DNA of 64,000 bases. Source: Burkholderia sp. Ac-20365. Its GTDB lineage: Bacteria > Pseudomonadota > Gammaproteobacteria > Burkholderiales > Burkholderiaceae. Positions 53,043 to 62,599 of this stretch are shown one piece after another. Within the stretch, counting starts at the first letter, position 1; each line of letters begins with the position of its first letter. Under the pieces are notes generated by a model that was not told the DNA's origin, ran no database searches, and was given only the letters and a program-made list of their open reading frames with translations. The stretch covers positions 62,001-126,000 of the forward strand of contig NZ_JAAGPI010000024.1 in assembly GCF_017104715.1 (NCBI RefSeq), read 5' to 3'. The translations under genes and the position numbers were made by a program.

Positions 53043-54311
53043 TCAATGATGGTGATGATGATGGCCGTCATCATCGTGGTCGTGATGATGGTCGTGATCG
53101 TGATCGTGATCGTCGTCTTCGAGATCCCATGCAGGGAACGGATCGGCCAGCTCGAGCCAGCCTTGCGCGCCCAACGCGTATTCGTCATCCGTCAGAAGAC
53201 ATGCGTCGAACTTCGCGCGCCATTGCGCCGGATCGATGTCGACGCCAATCAACACCAGTTCCTGACGACGGTCGCCAATCGTGAAGTCGTCGGCATCGCC
53301 GTACCAGTCGGCGGCGATTTCTTCGAGCAGTTCGTCATCGCCTTCGGGCCATTCGCTGCGATCCTGCGCGGCCCACCACGTTCCTGCCGGAGCCGGCCGG
53401 CATGCGCCGCCCGCTTGCGCGAGCGAGCCGCCGATCTCATTGCGCGTCGCGAGCCAGAAGAAGCCTTTGCCGCGCAGTACGCCCTTCCACTCCTCATGCA
53501 GCAACGCCCATAGACGCTCGGGATGAAACGGCCGGCGCGCGCGATACACGAGATGCCCAACGCCCTGCCCGCTGCTTTCGTGTTCATGGCTAGCAGGATC
53601 GTGCAGTAACACAAGCCAGCCCGCGGCATTCGACGTCGCGTCGTAATCGAAGCGCGCGGTGCCGATCACTTCTTCGAAAGAGACATTGCCGTAACTGCCG
53701 ACGATCTGCGCAGCGCGCGGATTGAGCGCCGCGAGGATCGACTGAAGATGCGCGAGGTCGTCGGACGATACGAGGTCCGCCTTGTTGATGACGAACACAT
53801 CGCAGAACTCGACCTGCTCGATGAGCACTTCAACGACGGTGCGATCATCGTCTTCGTAAGCGGCCATGCCGCGCTCGGACAGCGCAGCCGTCGATGCGTA
53901 GTCTTGCAGAAAGGCCGCTGCATCGATCACCGTCACAGCGGTATCGACGCGTACAAGTGTGGCGAGCGATTCGTCTTCGAGGATCGACTCGACGAGGTTG
54001 ATCGGCTCGTCGGTCGCGGCCGCTTCGATGACGATGGCATCGAAGCGGTTCGCCGACGCCAGGTCGGCAAGCTGTTCGAGCAGATCTTCACCTGCCTGCA
54101 CGCAAAGACAACCATTCGGCAGTTCAATCTGCGAGGCGGACGAAGACGCGGGCGCAGCGTTGTCGATGTCGAGACGCACGGCGGCGAGATCGGTGACGAT
54201 CGCCGCAACGCGCGGGCCGGCGCGGTTCGACAGAATCTGATCGACGAGCGCGGTCTTGCCAGCGCCCACAAAACCGGAGATCACGGTGACGGGCAAAAGC
54301 GGCTGGTTCAT
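53043..54311 (-). CDS. COG0523-family GTPase metallochaperone with a natural His tail
   Basis: A 422-residue G3E GTPase. The P-loop is SGFVGAGKTALVDQ near residues 11-24, the metal-site motif is GCLCV (a GCxCC variant), and the base-recognition motif is INKADLV. The last 24 residues (about 399-422) are a run of Asp and His ending in six consecutive His, an obvious metal-binding tail. Such proteins deliver zinc, cobalt or iron in the cytosol (ZigA, YeiR, CobW types). There is no Zur site that I can see. Start ATG 54311; a longer frame is unsupported. Family length 300-420, so it is at the long end because of the tail. Confidence 0.87.
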   Translation of the reverse strand: MNQPLLPVTVISGFVGAGKTALVDQILSNRAGPRVAAIVTDLAAVRLDIDNAAPASSSASQIELPNGCLCVQAGEDLLEQLADLASANRFDAIVIEAAATDEPINLVESILEDESLATLVRVDTAVTVIDAAAFLQDYASTAALSERGMAAYEDDDRTVVEVLIEQVEFCDVFVINKADLVSSDDLAHLQSILAALNPRAAQIVGSYGNVSFEEVIGTARFDYDATSNAAGWLVLLHDPASHEHESSGQGVGHLVYRARRPFHPERLWALLHEEWKGVLRGKGFFWLATRNEIGGSLAQAGGACRPAPAGTWWAAQDRSEWPEGDDELLEEIAADWYGDADDFTIGDRRQELVLIGVDIDPAQWRAKFDACLLTDDEYALGAQGWLELADPFPAWDLEDDDHDHDHDHHHDHDDDGHHHHHH

Positions 54312-54497
54312 CGCGGTACGGAAAGCTTGAGAGTGAATGACGCATGCGCGCGTCGAACGCCCGAACGGACGCGTGACGGCGGCAGCACGAAGCCGCATTG
54401 TGCATCAACTGGAGAGAAGCGACGCCTTTGGTTGGCGCGGTGACGACGTGAGCGGGACGACTGCGCGTGCTCAACGTGCTCAACTATCGGGTACCGG

Positions 54498-54941
54498 CTA
54501 CTTGCCGGGCATCAGATTCCACTTACGCAGGATCGCCACGATCTGCCGCGCGTACTCGTCGCGCAAGTTTGGCGTTTCCGAGTGATACGCACCGACAGCC
54601 GCCCACGTGTTGCCGTACTTGTTCATCTTCTGGCGCAGATGCCAGGCGGCGATGTACACGTTCTTGCACGGCTCCATCAGCGTGCCTTGCGAGATGCCGT
54701 ATTGCGCGAGCACGGGCAGATGCACGGAATTGATCTGCATGACGCCGTAGTCGGTCGAGCCGTTGGCGTTCTTGTGGACAGCCGTGGGACGGTTATGCGA
54801 TTCCTGCCAGGCAATGGCGCGCAGGATCAGCGGGTTGACCTTCTGATAATTCGCCGCTTCGTCGAAGCAGTCGGCGCGTGCGGACCCGGCGCCCAGCAGC
54901 GCGGCAAACCCAACGGCGACAGTGACGGCGATCGGCTTCAT
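54498..54941 (-). CDS. Lytic transglycosylase, SLT domain, VirB1/IpgF-like
   Basis: A 147-residue exported muramidase-like protein. It has a signal peptide (residues 1-23, ARA-D), the catalytic glutamate in AIAWQESHNRP and the STDYGVMQINSVHLP segment of the GEWL/SLT fold. It resembles IpgF and VirB1 lytic transglycosylases that open the peptidoglycan for secretion systems. Located next to the type II secretion genes and could make room for that apparatus; this is an inference from position. Two cysteines may form a disulfide. Confidence 0.88.
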   Translation of the reverse strand: MKPIAVTVAVGFAALLGAGSARADCFDEAANYQKVNPLILRAIAWQESHNRPTAVHKNANGSTDYGVMQINSVHLPVLAQYGISQGTLMEPCKNVYIAAWHLRQKMNKYGNTWAAVGAYHSETPNLRDEYARQIVAILRKWNLMPGK

Positions 54942-55439
54942 CGGTCAAGATGACGAACTATGTTCGATTCCTAAACAATAGAACGGTAAAGACGACACGA
55001 AACCCATTTCCGGCGGGACAGTACTCGGGAAAACCCGCTGTTTTGATCACACTCTGAGCTTCGATCCGACCGTATGATACCGGCAGGACATGACGCCTCA
55101 AAGTTGGCCAGCCGACATAAGCGAGTAACTTGCGGCCAAATGCGTCGCCTGCTGCGCCTTGGTGTAGGACGCAAAACTTTCAAGAACTTAACAGAATACG
55201 CAATTCGACGAACGTTGGACGGCAAAGGTTAGAGGAATCTCACGGGACTAGCTGGTTTTGTGACATTTCCGACATGAAAAGCTGTTACTGTTCGTTGTTT
55301 TCGGTTACAGGGAGGAAAGGCATTCTTGGCACTGGCTGCCACGGAGAGCCTTGTCAGACCGAGGACGACTGGGTGTCGGCCGGTCGTCCACTGTGCATGA
55401 CCGTCGGCGGATCACAACGTCGGCTTCGAAATCACATCC
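54942..55439. other. Control region upstream of gspD
   Basis: No protein gene is supported in these 498 bases. It separates the divergent transglycosylase gene from gspD and must contain the gsp promoter. I could not choose a -35/-10 pair with confidence and saw no repeats. Confidence 0.5.
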
Positions 55440-57761
55440 ATGAGAAGAAATCGTATGGCATTGCGTCGCGTCGCGACAGCGTTGCTGGTCGCTGGCATGA
55501 TCACTACGCAGATCGCCCACGCCCAGGTGACGCTCAATTTCGTCAACGCCGATATCGATCAGGTGGCGAGGGCGATTGGTGCGGCGACGGGTAAAACGAT
55601 CATCGTTGACCCGCGCGTAAAAGGGCAGCTGAACCTCGTCTCCGAGAACCCGGTTCCGGAAGATCAGGCGCTGAAGACGCTGCAATCCGCGTTGAGGATG
55701 CAGGGCTTTTCGCTCGTGCAGGATCACGGTGTGCTGAAGGTGGTGCCTGAAGCGGACGCGAAGCTGCAAGGCGTGCCGACCTATGTCGGCAATGCGCCCG
55801 CGGCGCGCGGCGATCAGGTCATCACGCAGGTGTTCCAGCTGAGGAATGAATCGGCCAACAATCTGTTGCCCGTGCTGCGTCCGCTGATTTCGCCGAACAA
55901 CACGGTTGCCGCCTATCCGTCGAACAACACGATCGTCGTTACCGACTACGCGGACAATGTGCGCCGCATTGCGCAGATCATCGCGGGTGTCGATACGGCG
56001 GCGGGCCAGCAGGTGCAGGTCGTGCCGCTGAAGAACGCGAATGCGATCGACGTCGCGCAACAGATGGCGAAGATGCTCGATCCCGGCTCGATCGGCAACA
56101 CCGACGCGACGCTCAAGGTGTCCGTCCAGGCCGACCCGCGCACCAACTCGCTGCTGCTGCGCGCGTCGAACGCGGGCCGTCTCGCCGCGGCGAAGTCGCT
56201 CGCGAAGCAACTGGATGCGGCAACCGCCCAGCCCGGCAACATGCACGTCGTGTCGCTGCGCAACGCCGACGCCGTGCGTCTCGCGAAGACGCTGCGCGGC
56301 ATGCTCGGCAAGGGTGGCGGCGGTAACGACTCGTCGTCGTCTTCGTCGGGTGGCAGCAACGCTGCGAATTCGTTCAACCAGAACAACTCGCCTTCGTCGA
56401 CAGGGACCTCGGGCAGCCCGCCCCTGCCGTCGGGTTCAATGGGCGGCTCGTCCTCGTCGATGGGCGGCAATCCGCTGGGCGGTGGCGCCGGCGGTGGCGG
56501 CTATGGCGGCCAGGGCAACAGCGGCAACTCGGACTTTCTCGGCGAGAAGGAAAACAGCAACGAAGACAATCAGCCCGGCGGCATGATCCAGGCCGACGCG
56601 GCGACGAACTCGCTGATCATCACTGCGTCCGACCCTGTCTATCGCAACCTGCGCACCGTGATCGACCAGCTCGACGTGCGTCGCCCGCAGGTCTATATCG
56701 AAGCGCTGATCGTCGAGCTGAACTCGAACACGAACGCCAACCTGGGTATCCAGTGGCAAATCGGGAGCGGCAATGTGCTCGCGGGCACCAATCTCGCAAC
56801 CGGCAATGGCAACAGTATTATCAATCTGACGGCAGCGGCGGCCGCCAATGCCGCGACGGGCGGCCTGGCTACCGGGCTGGCAGCGTCGAATCTCCAGCAG
56901 GGTCTGAATCTCGGCTACGTGAGCAACATCTTCGGCGTGCGCGGGCTTGGCGCGTTGCTGCAGGCGTTGTCGCAGACGGCCGATGCGAATGTGCTGTCCA
57001 CGCCTAACCTCATCACGCTCGACAACCAGGAAGCGAAGATCGTCGTCGGGACGAACGTGCCGATCCAGACGGGCTCGTATTCGAACCTGACGAGCAGCAC
57101 GGCGACGACGGCGTTCAACACGTTCGACCGCATCGATATCGGTCTGACACTGCACATCAAGCCGCAGATCACCGACGGCGGCATCCTGAAGCTTCAGCTG
57201 TACACGGAAGATTCGGCGATCGTGACGGGCACGACCAACGTCAACACGAATCCGGCCGGCCCCGAATTCACGAAGCGCTCGATCCAGTCGACCGTGCTCG
57301 CCGATAACGGCGAGATCATCGTGCTGGGCGGCCTGATGCAGGATAACTACCAGGTCAGCAACAGCAAGGTGCCGCTGCTCGGCGACATCCCGTGGATCGG
57401 TCAGCTGTTCCGCTCGGAAAACAAGACGCGTACGAAGACCAATCTGCTGGTGTTCCTGCGTCCTGTGATCATCGCTGACCGCGAAACGGCGCAAGCGGTG
57501 ACGTCGAATCGCTATGACTACATTCAGGGCGTGACGGGCGCGTACAAGTCCGACAACAACCTGATGAAGGACAAGGATGACCCGGTCGTGCCGCCTATGC
57601 CGCTTGGCCCGAGCCAGGGCGGCTCGCCGTTGAATCTGTTCGATCTCGACAATATGCGGCGTCAACAGGCGCTCGGCGTTCAGCCGCCGGCGAACGCGCC
57701 GCAACCGCAGCCGCAAATGCAACCGCAACCGTCCACGGGCACACAAGGGGTGCAGCCGTGA
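55440..57761 (+). CDS. gspD: Type II secretion secretin GspD
   Basis: GspD forms the outer-membrane channel of the type II secretion system. The 773-residue protein has a signal peptide (HAQ, residue 29), N0-N3 repeats, a Gly/Ser-rich loop around residues 293-365 and the C-terminal secretin domain with VLSTPNLITLDNQEAKIVVG and the VPLLGDIPWIGQLF segment. The tail ends in a Pro/Gln-rich stretch. ATG 55440 was taken; an ATG five codons later also fits the signal peptide. Its stop overlaps the gspE GTG (GTGA). Confidence 0.95.
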   Translation: MRRNRMALRRVATALLVAGMITTQIAHAQVTLNFVNADIDQVARAIGAATGKTIIVDPRVKGQLNLVSENPVPEDQALKTLQSALRMQGFSLVQDHGVLKVVPEADAKLQGVPTYVGNAPAARGDQVITQVFQLRNESANNLLPVLRPLISPNNTVAAYPSNNTIVVTDYADNVRRIAQIIAGVDTAAGQQVQVVPLKNANAIDVAQQMAKMLDPGSIGNTDATLKVSVQADPRTNSLLLRASNAGRLAAAKSLAKQLDAATAQPGNMHVVSLRNADAVRLAKTLRGMLGKGGGGNDSSSSSSGGSNAANSFNQNNSPSSTGTSGSPPLPSGSMGGSSSSMGGNPLGGGAGGGGYGGQGNSGNSDFLGEKENSNEDNQPGGMIQADAATNSLIITASDPVYRNLRTVIDQLDVRRPQVYIEALIVELNSNTNANLGIQWQIGSGNVLAGTNLATGNGNSIINLTAAAAANAATGGLATGLAASNLQQGLNLGYVSNIFGVRGLGALLQALSQTADANVLSTPNLITLDNQEAKIVVGTNVPIQTGSYSNLTSSTATTAFNTFDRIDIGLTLHIKPQITDGGILKLQLYTEDSAIVTGTTNVNTNPAGPEFTKRSIQSTVLADNGEIIVLGGLMQDNYQVSNSKVPLLGDIPWIGQLFRSENKTRTKTNLLVFLRPVIIADRETAQAVTSNRYDYIQGVTGAYKSDNNLMKDKDDPVVPPMPLGPSQGGSPLNLFDLDNMRRQQALGVQPPANAPQPQPQMQPQPSTGTQGVQP

Positions 57762-59275
57762 GCACGCCACACGCGCCCGGCAGCGCGCCGCTCGATTCAG
57801 CGGCGATGGGCGGAGCGCATCGCGAGCCGCCCTCTGCGCTTGCCGCGCGACTGGTGCCGTATGGCTTCGCGAAAAGCGGCCAGATTCTGGTTGCGCATCA
57901 GCACGCCGATTCGATGGAAGTGTGGATCAGCGAGCGCACCAGCCAGGCCGCGCTCGCGGAAGTCGCACGCAATTTTGGCGCGGTGTCGGTGGTGCGGCTC
58001 GAAGCGGATGAACTTTCGCAGGCAATCAATCAGGCCTATTCGCGCCAGGACGGCAGTGCGGCGCAAGTGGTCGGTGAAGTGGAAGGCGAAGTCGATCTGT
58101 CGCGTCTGATGCAGGACATTCCCGAAGTGGAAGACCTGCTGGAATCCGAAGACGACGCGCCGATCATCCGCATGATCAACGCGCTGCTCACGCAAGCGGC
58201 GCGTGAACAGGCGTCGGATATTCACATCGAGCCGTTCGAGAATGCGTCCGTGGTGCGTTTTCGCGTCGACGGCACGTTGCGCGATGTCGTGCGTCCGAAG
58301 AAAGCGCTGCACGGCGCGCTGATTTCGCGGATCAAGATCATGGCGCAGCTCGACATTGCCGAGAAGCGTCTGCCGCAGGATGGCCGTATTACATTGCGCG
58401 TAGGCGGTCGTCCTGTCGACGTGCGCGTGTCGACACTGCCGACAGGTCACGGCGAACGCGCGGTGCTGCGTCTGCTGGAAAAGGATGCGCAGCGGCTGAA
58501 TCTCGAAGCACTCGGCATGGCGTCCGACACGCTCGCGCAGTTCGACAAACTGATCTCGCGCCCGCACGGCATCGTGCTCGTCACGGGCCCGACGGGCTCG
58601 GGCAAGACCACGACGCTGTATGCGTCGATGTCGCGGCTCGAAACGGCGACGACGAACATCATGACCGTCGAAGATCCGATCGAATATGACCTGTCGGGCA
58701 TCGGCCAGACGCAGGTCAACGAGCGGATCGGCATGACCTTCGCGCGCGCGCTGCGTTCGATTCTGCGTCAGGATCCGGACATCATCATGATCGGTGAAAT
58801 CCGCGATCTGGAAACGGCGCAGATTGCCGTGCAGGCATCGCTGACGGGCCACCTCGTGCTCGCAACCTTGCACACCAACGACGCCGCTTCCGCCGTCACG
58901 CGTCTCACGGATATGGGCGTCGAGCCGTATCTGCTCGCGTCGTCGCTGCTCGGCGTGCTCGCGCAACGGCTGGTGCGGCGTTTGTGCCCCGTGTGCAAGG
59001 AAGAGCGCGAAGAGGAAGACGGCCGCAAGCTCTGGCATCCCGTCGGTTGCGACAAATGCGGACATTCGGGATATGCGGGACGGCGCGGCGTGTACGAGCT
59101 GCTGAACGTCGACGAATCGATCCGCACGCTGATCCACCGCAATGCAGCCGACGCCGAGATTCTCGAAGCCGGTCGCGAGCAAGGCATGCGCACGTTGCGC
59201 GAGGACGGCGAACGCTGGCTCGCATCGGGCATGACGTCGCTCGAAGAAGTAATCCGCGTGACGGGCGGGGTCTGA
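57758..59275 (+). CDS. gspE: Type II secretion ATPase GspE
   Basis: Cytoplasmic hexameric ATPase driving pseudopilus assembly. In the 505-residue protein the Walker A GPTGSGKTT spans residues 277-285, the Asp box region is SDIHIEPF (about 153-160), the Walker B lies in IMIGEIRDLETA and the zinc tetracysteine is in CPVCKEE...CDKCGHSGYAG. It starts with GTG overlapping the gspD stop, so translation is coupled. Confidence 0.95.
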   Translation: MSTPHAPGSAPLDSAAMGGAHREPPSALAARLVPYGFAKSGQILVAHQHADSMEVWISERTSQAALAEVARNFGAVSVVRLEADELSQAINQAYSRQDGSAAQVVGEVEGEVDLSRLMQDIPEVEDLLESEDDAPIIRMINALLTQAAREQASDIHIEPFENASVVRFRVDGTLRDVVRPKKALHGALISRIKIMAQLDIAEKRLPQDGRITLRVGGRPVDVRVSTLPTGHGERAVLRLLEKDAQRLNLEALGMASDTLAQFDKLISRPHGIVLVTGPTGSGKTTTLYASMSRLETATTNIMTVEDPIEYDLSGIGQTQVNERIGMTFARALRSILRQDPDIIMIGEIRDLETAQIAVQASLTGHLVLATLHTNDAASAVTRLTDMGVEPYLLASSLLGVLAQRLVRRLCPVCKEEREEEDGRKLWHPVGCDKCGHSGYAGRRGVYELLNVDESIRTLIHRNAADAEILEAGREQGMRTLREDGERWLASGMTSLEEVIRVTGGV

Positions 59276-59279
59276 TCGA

Positions 59280-60497
59280 ATGCCCGCATTCCGTTTCGAA
59301 GCGATCGATGCTGCCGGCAAGGCGCAAAAAGGCGTGCTCGACGCGGACAGCGCACGCGGCGCGCGCACGCAGTTGCGCACGCAAGGTCTGACGCCGCTCG
59401 TCGTCGAACCGGCCGCGACGCGAACGCGCGGTGAGCGCAGTCAGCGTCTGTCGCTGGGACGCAAGTTGTCGCAGCGCGAACAGGCGATTCTCACGCGACA
59501 ACTCGCGAGTCTTTTGATCGCCGGTCTGCCGCTCGACGAAGCGCTTTCGGTTCTCACCGAGCAATCGGAGCGCGACTACATTCGCGAACTGATGGCTGCG
59601 ATTCGCGCGGAAGTGCTGGGCGGACATTCGCTCGCGAATGCGCTGTCGCAGCATCCGAAAGATTTTCCCGAGATTTACCGCGCGCTCGTCGCAGCAGGCG
59701 AACATACGGGCAAGCTCGGACTCGTGCTGTCGCGCCTCGCCGATTACATCGAGCAACGTAACGCGCTCAAGCAGAAGATCGTGCTGGCGTTCACGTATCC
59801 GACCATCGTCACGATCATCGCGTTTGGCATCGTCACGTTCCTGTTGAGTTATGTCGTGCCGCAGGTCGTCAACGTGTTCGCGAGCACGAAGCAACAGCTG
59901 CCAATCCTCACCGTGATGATGATGGCGCTCTCCAGTTTCGTGCGTAACTGGTGGTGGGCGGTGCTGATCGCGCTGGTGATCGTGATCTACATAGTGCGCG
60001 CAATACTGTCGCAGCCCGGACCACGTCTCGCGTTCGATCGCTGGACGCTCACCGCCCCGCTCTTCGGCAAGCTCGTGCGCGGCTACAACACGGTTCGTTT
60101 TGCCAGCACGCTCGGCATTCTCACGGCAGCGGGCGTACCGATCCTGCGCGCCTTGCAGGCTGCAAGCGAAACGCTGAGCAACAAGGCGATGCGCGGCAAT
60201 ATCGAAGACGCGATCGTGCGCGTGCGCGAAGGCACGTCGCTGTCACGCGCGCTCGGCAATACGAAGACGTTTCCGCCCGTGCTCGTGCACCTGATCCGTT
60301 CAGGCGAAGCAACCGGCGACGTGACGACGATGCTCGATCGCGCAGCCGAAGGCGAAGCACGCGAACTCGAACGGCGCACGATGTTCCTGACGAGCCTGCT
60401 GGAGCCGCTGCTGATTCTGGCGATGGGTGGCGTGGTGCTGGTGATCGTGCTCGCGGTGATGCTGCCGATCATCGAGTTGAACAACCTGGTGCAATGA
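59280..60497 (+). CDS. gspF: Type II secretion inner-membrane protein GspF
   Basis: A 405-residue polytopic protein with two repeated GspF domains and three membrane helices (one near 170-195, one near 220-240, one at the C-terminus). It begins MPAFRFEAIDAAGKAQKGVL, the standard start. It is the platform on which GspE acts. Four bases after the gspE stop. Confidence 0.95.
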   Translation: MPAFRFEAIDAAGKAQKGVLDADSARGARTQLRTQGLTPLVVEPAATRTRGERSQRLSLGRKLSQREQAILTRQLASLLIAGLPLDEALSVLTEQSERDYIRELMAAIRAEVLGGHSLANALSQHPKDFPEIYRALVAAGEHTGKLGLVLSRLADYIEQRNALKQKIVLAFTYPTIVTIIAFGIVTFLLSYVVPQVVNVFASTKQQLPILTVMMMALSSFVRNWWWAVLIALVIVIYIVRAILSQPGPRLAFDRWTLTAPLFGKLVRGYNTVRFASTLGILTAAGVPILRALQAASETLSNKAMRGNIEDAIVRVREGTSLSRALGNTKTFPPVLVHLIRSGEATGDVTTMLDRAAEGEARELERRTMFLTSLLEPLLILAMGGVVLVIVLAVMLPIIELNNLVQ

Positions 60498-60573
60498 CGC
60501 CGGCGTAAGCGCACGAAAGACTTGCAAGCCGGGCCGATGCTTTCCGTCAAGATCGGCGCGGCAGAGAATGAAA

Positions 60574-60987
60574 TCAGCGCACGTAGATGGTCGGGCCGGG
60601 CGCGTTGGCGGGAAGGAAAACTTCGGAGTGAGAGCCGTTGCGGTCGATGATGATCGAACGGGGACGCACTTCGGAAAGCTTGGCGCCTTGCATGATCATG
60701 CTGCCCAGCGACACGGCGCGCGGCGGTTCGCCGCCCGTGCTGATGATGGCAGCGGCGCCTTGCGAGAGCGCGAGAATGCCGAACAGATGGATGTCCTGAT
60801 TCGCAGTGCGCGTGAGCTGGCCGCCGAACAGCGTCGCCGCCTGGTCCGTCGAAACGGGCGCGCGCACGGCGGCGGCGGGCACGGGCGCACCGGAATGCGA
60901 CGTGAGCGTGACGACCCAGTAAGTGAGCGTCGCGCAGAACACGGCGAAGACGGCGAGCGAAATCAGGCGGATCTGGAGTGCGTTCAT
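60574..60987 (-). CDS. gspC: Short GspC-like type II secretion protein on the opposite strand
   Basis: A 137-residue protein with a single N-terminal membrane helix (RLISLAVFAVFCATLTYWVV) and a homology-region domain (FGILALSQGAAAIISTGGEPPRAV, VRPRSIIIDRNG) like GspC, which links the inner-membrane platform to the secretin. It is short compared with usual GspC (270-300) because the C-terminal PDZ or coiled-coil part is missing. It sits inside the gsp cluster, between gspF and gspG, but reads leftward, so it needs its own promoter. Confidence 0.85.
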   Translation of the reverse strand: MNALQIRLISLAVFAVFCATLTYWVVTLTSHSGAPVPAAAVRAPVSTDQAATLFGGQLTRTANQDIHLFGILALSQGAAAIISTGGEPPRAVSLGSMIMQGAKLSEVRPRSIIIDRNGSHSEVFLPANAPGPTIYVR

Positions 60988-61157
60988 GGCTGTGATTGTA
61001 CGGATTATTGCGAGTTTTGCGGCATACAGAACGGCAGTTCGGAAGCCTTCAACTGCATGACATTAAAATGACCGACCGGACGTGCAGAGTGCTGCATTCT
61101 CAATGCATTACATGACGTCCGATCGATCGACAACTCATTCAAACGAGGTAGCAAGCT

Positions 61158-61634
61158 ATGCAAATGTGGACCAGTCGCCGCACCGAGATCGCGGCTATGC
61201 GCGCGGGCCTGCGCACCCGTCGTCAACGCGGGTTCACGCTGATCGAAATCATGGTCGTGATCGCGATTCTCGGCATTCTGGCCGCGCTGATCGTGCCGAA
61301 GATCATGAGCCGTCCGGACGAAGCGCGTCGTGTCGCCGCGAAGCAGGACATCGGCACCATCATGCAGTCGCTCAAACTCTATCGTCTCGACAATGGCCGC
61401 TATCCGACCCAGGAACAAGGCCTGCGTGCGCTGATCGAAAAGCCGTCTACCGACCCGGTGCCGAACAACTGGAAGGACGGAGGCTATCTGGAGCGCCTGC
61501 CGAATGATCCGTGGGGCAACGCGTACAACTATCTGAATCCGGGCGTGCACGGCGAGATCGACGTGTTCAGCTACGGCGCGGATGGCAAGGCGGGCGGCGA
61601 AGGCAACGATGCCGACGTCGGCTCGTGGCAATAA
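61158..61634 (+). CDS. gspG: Type II secretion major pseudopilin GspG
   Basis: The major pseudopilin, 158 residues. The prepilin peptidase site is RQRG-FTLIE, cleaving after Gly25, and Glu30 is the +5 residue needed for assembly; a long hydrophobic helix follows. C-terminal residues FSYGADGKAGGEGNDADVGSW hold calcium-binding-type acidic residues. ATG 61158 follows AACGAGGTAGC. It starts the second gsp run, which needs a promoter in the gspC-gspG gap. Confidence 0.95.
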   Translation: MQMWTSRRTEIAAMRAGLRTRRQRGFTLIEIMVVIAILGILAALIVPKIMSRPDEARRVAAKQDIGTIMQSLKLYRLDNGRYPTQEQGLRALIEKPSTDPVPNNWKDGGYLERLPNDPWGNAYNYLNPGVHGEIDVFSYGADGKAGGEGNDADVGSWQ

Positions 61635-61670
61635 GCGGCATTCAGATCGATAACGTTCGTCACCGGCACC

Positions 61671-62168
61671 ATGCAATTGCACTACTGCGTTCGTCGTGAA
61701 GCTGCCCGGGCGCGTGAGCGCCAGCGCGGTTTCACGCTGCTCGAAATGCTGGTCGTGCTGGTGATTGCGGGCTTGCTGGTGTCGCTGACGTCGTTGTCGC
61801 TGACCCGCAATCCGCGCACCGACCTGAACGAAGAAGCGCAGCGGCTCGCGCTGCTGTTCGAATCGGCGGGCGATGAAGCTCAAGTTCGCGCGCGCCCTAT
61901 TTCATGGTTGCCGCTAGACGGCGGCTTTCGTTTCGATATCCATACGAACGACGGCTGGCGTCCGTTGCGCGACGACCTGCTTGGGCCGCGTCGCTGGGAA
62001 GGCGGCGTGACGGGCGTGGCAATCGATTATCCCGGCTCCGATACGCATTCGGACCGCATCGTGTTCGGCACTGAAAGTATCGATACGCCCGTGCAGGTGA
62101 CGCTTTTTTCCGCTGTCGGGCGCGTGACGATCATCGGCACGGGCAATGGCCGTTACGAGGTGCGTTGA
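61671..62168 (+). CDS. gspH: Type II secretion minor pseudopilin GspH
   Basis: A 165-residue type IV-pilin-like protein. Cleavage is at RQRG-FTLLE after Gly20, with Glu25 at +5, and is followed by the hydrophobic helix MLVVLVIAGLLVSLTSL. The globular domain is of usual size for GspH. It starts 36 bases after gspG and its stop overlaps gspI by one base. Confidence 0.93.
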   Translation: MQLHYCVRREAARARERQRGFTLLEMLVVLVIAGLLVSLTSLSLTRNPRTDLNEEAQRLALLFESAGDEAQVRARPISWLPLDGGFRFDIHTNDGWRPLRDDLLGPRRWEGGVTGVAIDYPGSDTHSDRIVFGTESIDTPVQVTLFSAVGRVTIIGTGNGRYEVR

Positions 62169-62599
62169 TGCGATGCGCGCCTGTTTTTCGCCGCGTGCGC
62201 GGCGCTGTGGATAACGTGAATCGCAAACGCGTCAGAGGTTTCACGATGATCGAAGTGCTGGTTGCGCTGACGATCATCGCGGTCGCGCTGGCGGCGTCGC
62301 TGCGCGCGGTCGGCAGTCTGGCGACGGGCGAAGCCGATTTGCACCGCCGCCTGCTCGCGGGTTGGAGCGCGGATAACGCGCTCGCCCAGCTGCATCTGGC
62401 ACACGCGTGGCCAGAGCTTGGCTCGCAGAGTTTCGACTGTTCGCAGGGCAACCTGCAACTGGTTTGCACGGAAAACGTGAGCGCAACGCCGAACCCGGTG
62501 TTTCGACGCGTCGAGGTTTCGGTGACGTCGCCCGGCAGGCCGGGCAACCTCGCGCAGTTGGTGACGGTGATCGCGAATGAAACGAACCGCTCGCTCTGA
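62168..62599 (+). CDS. gspI: Type II secretion minor pseudopilin GspI
   Basis: A 143-residue minor pseudopilin. Cleavage is at RVRG-FTMIE after Gly24, Glu29 at +5. I chose ATG 62168, overlapping the gspH TGA by one base with GAGG upstream; a TTG at 62165 would add one residue. With GspJ and GspK it forms the tip of the pseudopilus. Two cysteines in the globular part. Confidence 0.93.
   Translation: MRCAPVFRRVRGAVDNVNRKRVRGFTMIEVLVALTIIAVALAASLRAVGSLATGEADLHRRLLAGWSADNALAQLHLAHAWPELGSQSFDCSQGNLQLVCTENVSATPNPVFRRVEVSVTSPGRPGNLAQLVTVIANETNRSL

Noticed and set aside
56436..59380. Long leftward frames over gspD and gspE (444 and 527 codons)
   Set aside because: Shadows of the clear gspD and gspE genes; compositions are dominated by Arg, His and Gln and lack domains.
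62206..62214. Perfect TGTGGATAA DnaA box in gspI
   Set aside because: A single isolated site inside a coding region with no neighbouring boxes; likely chance.
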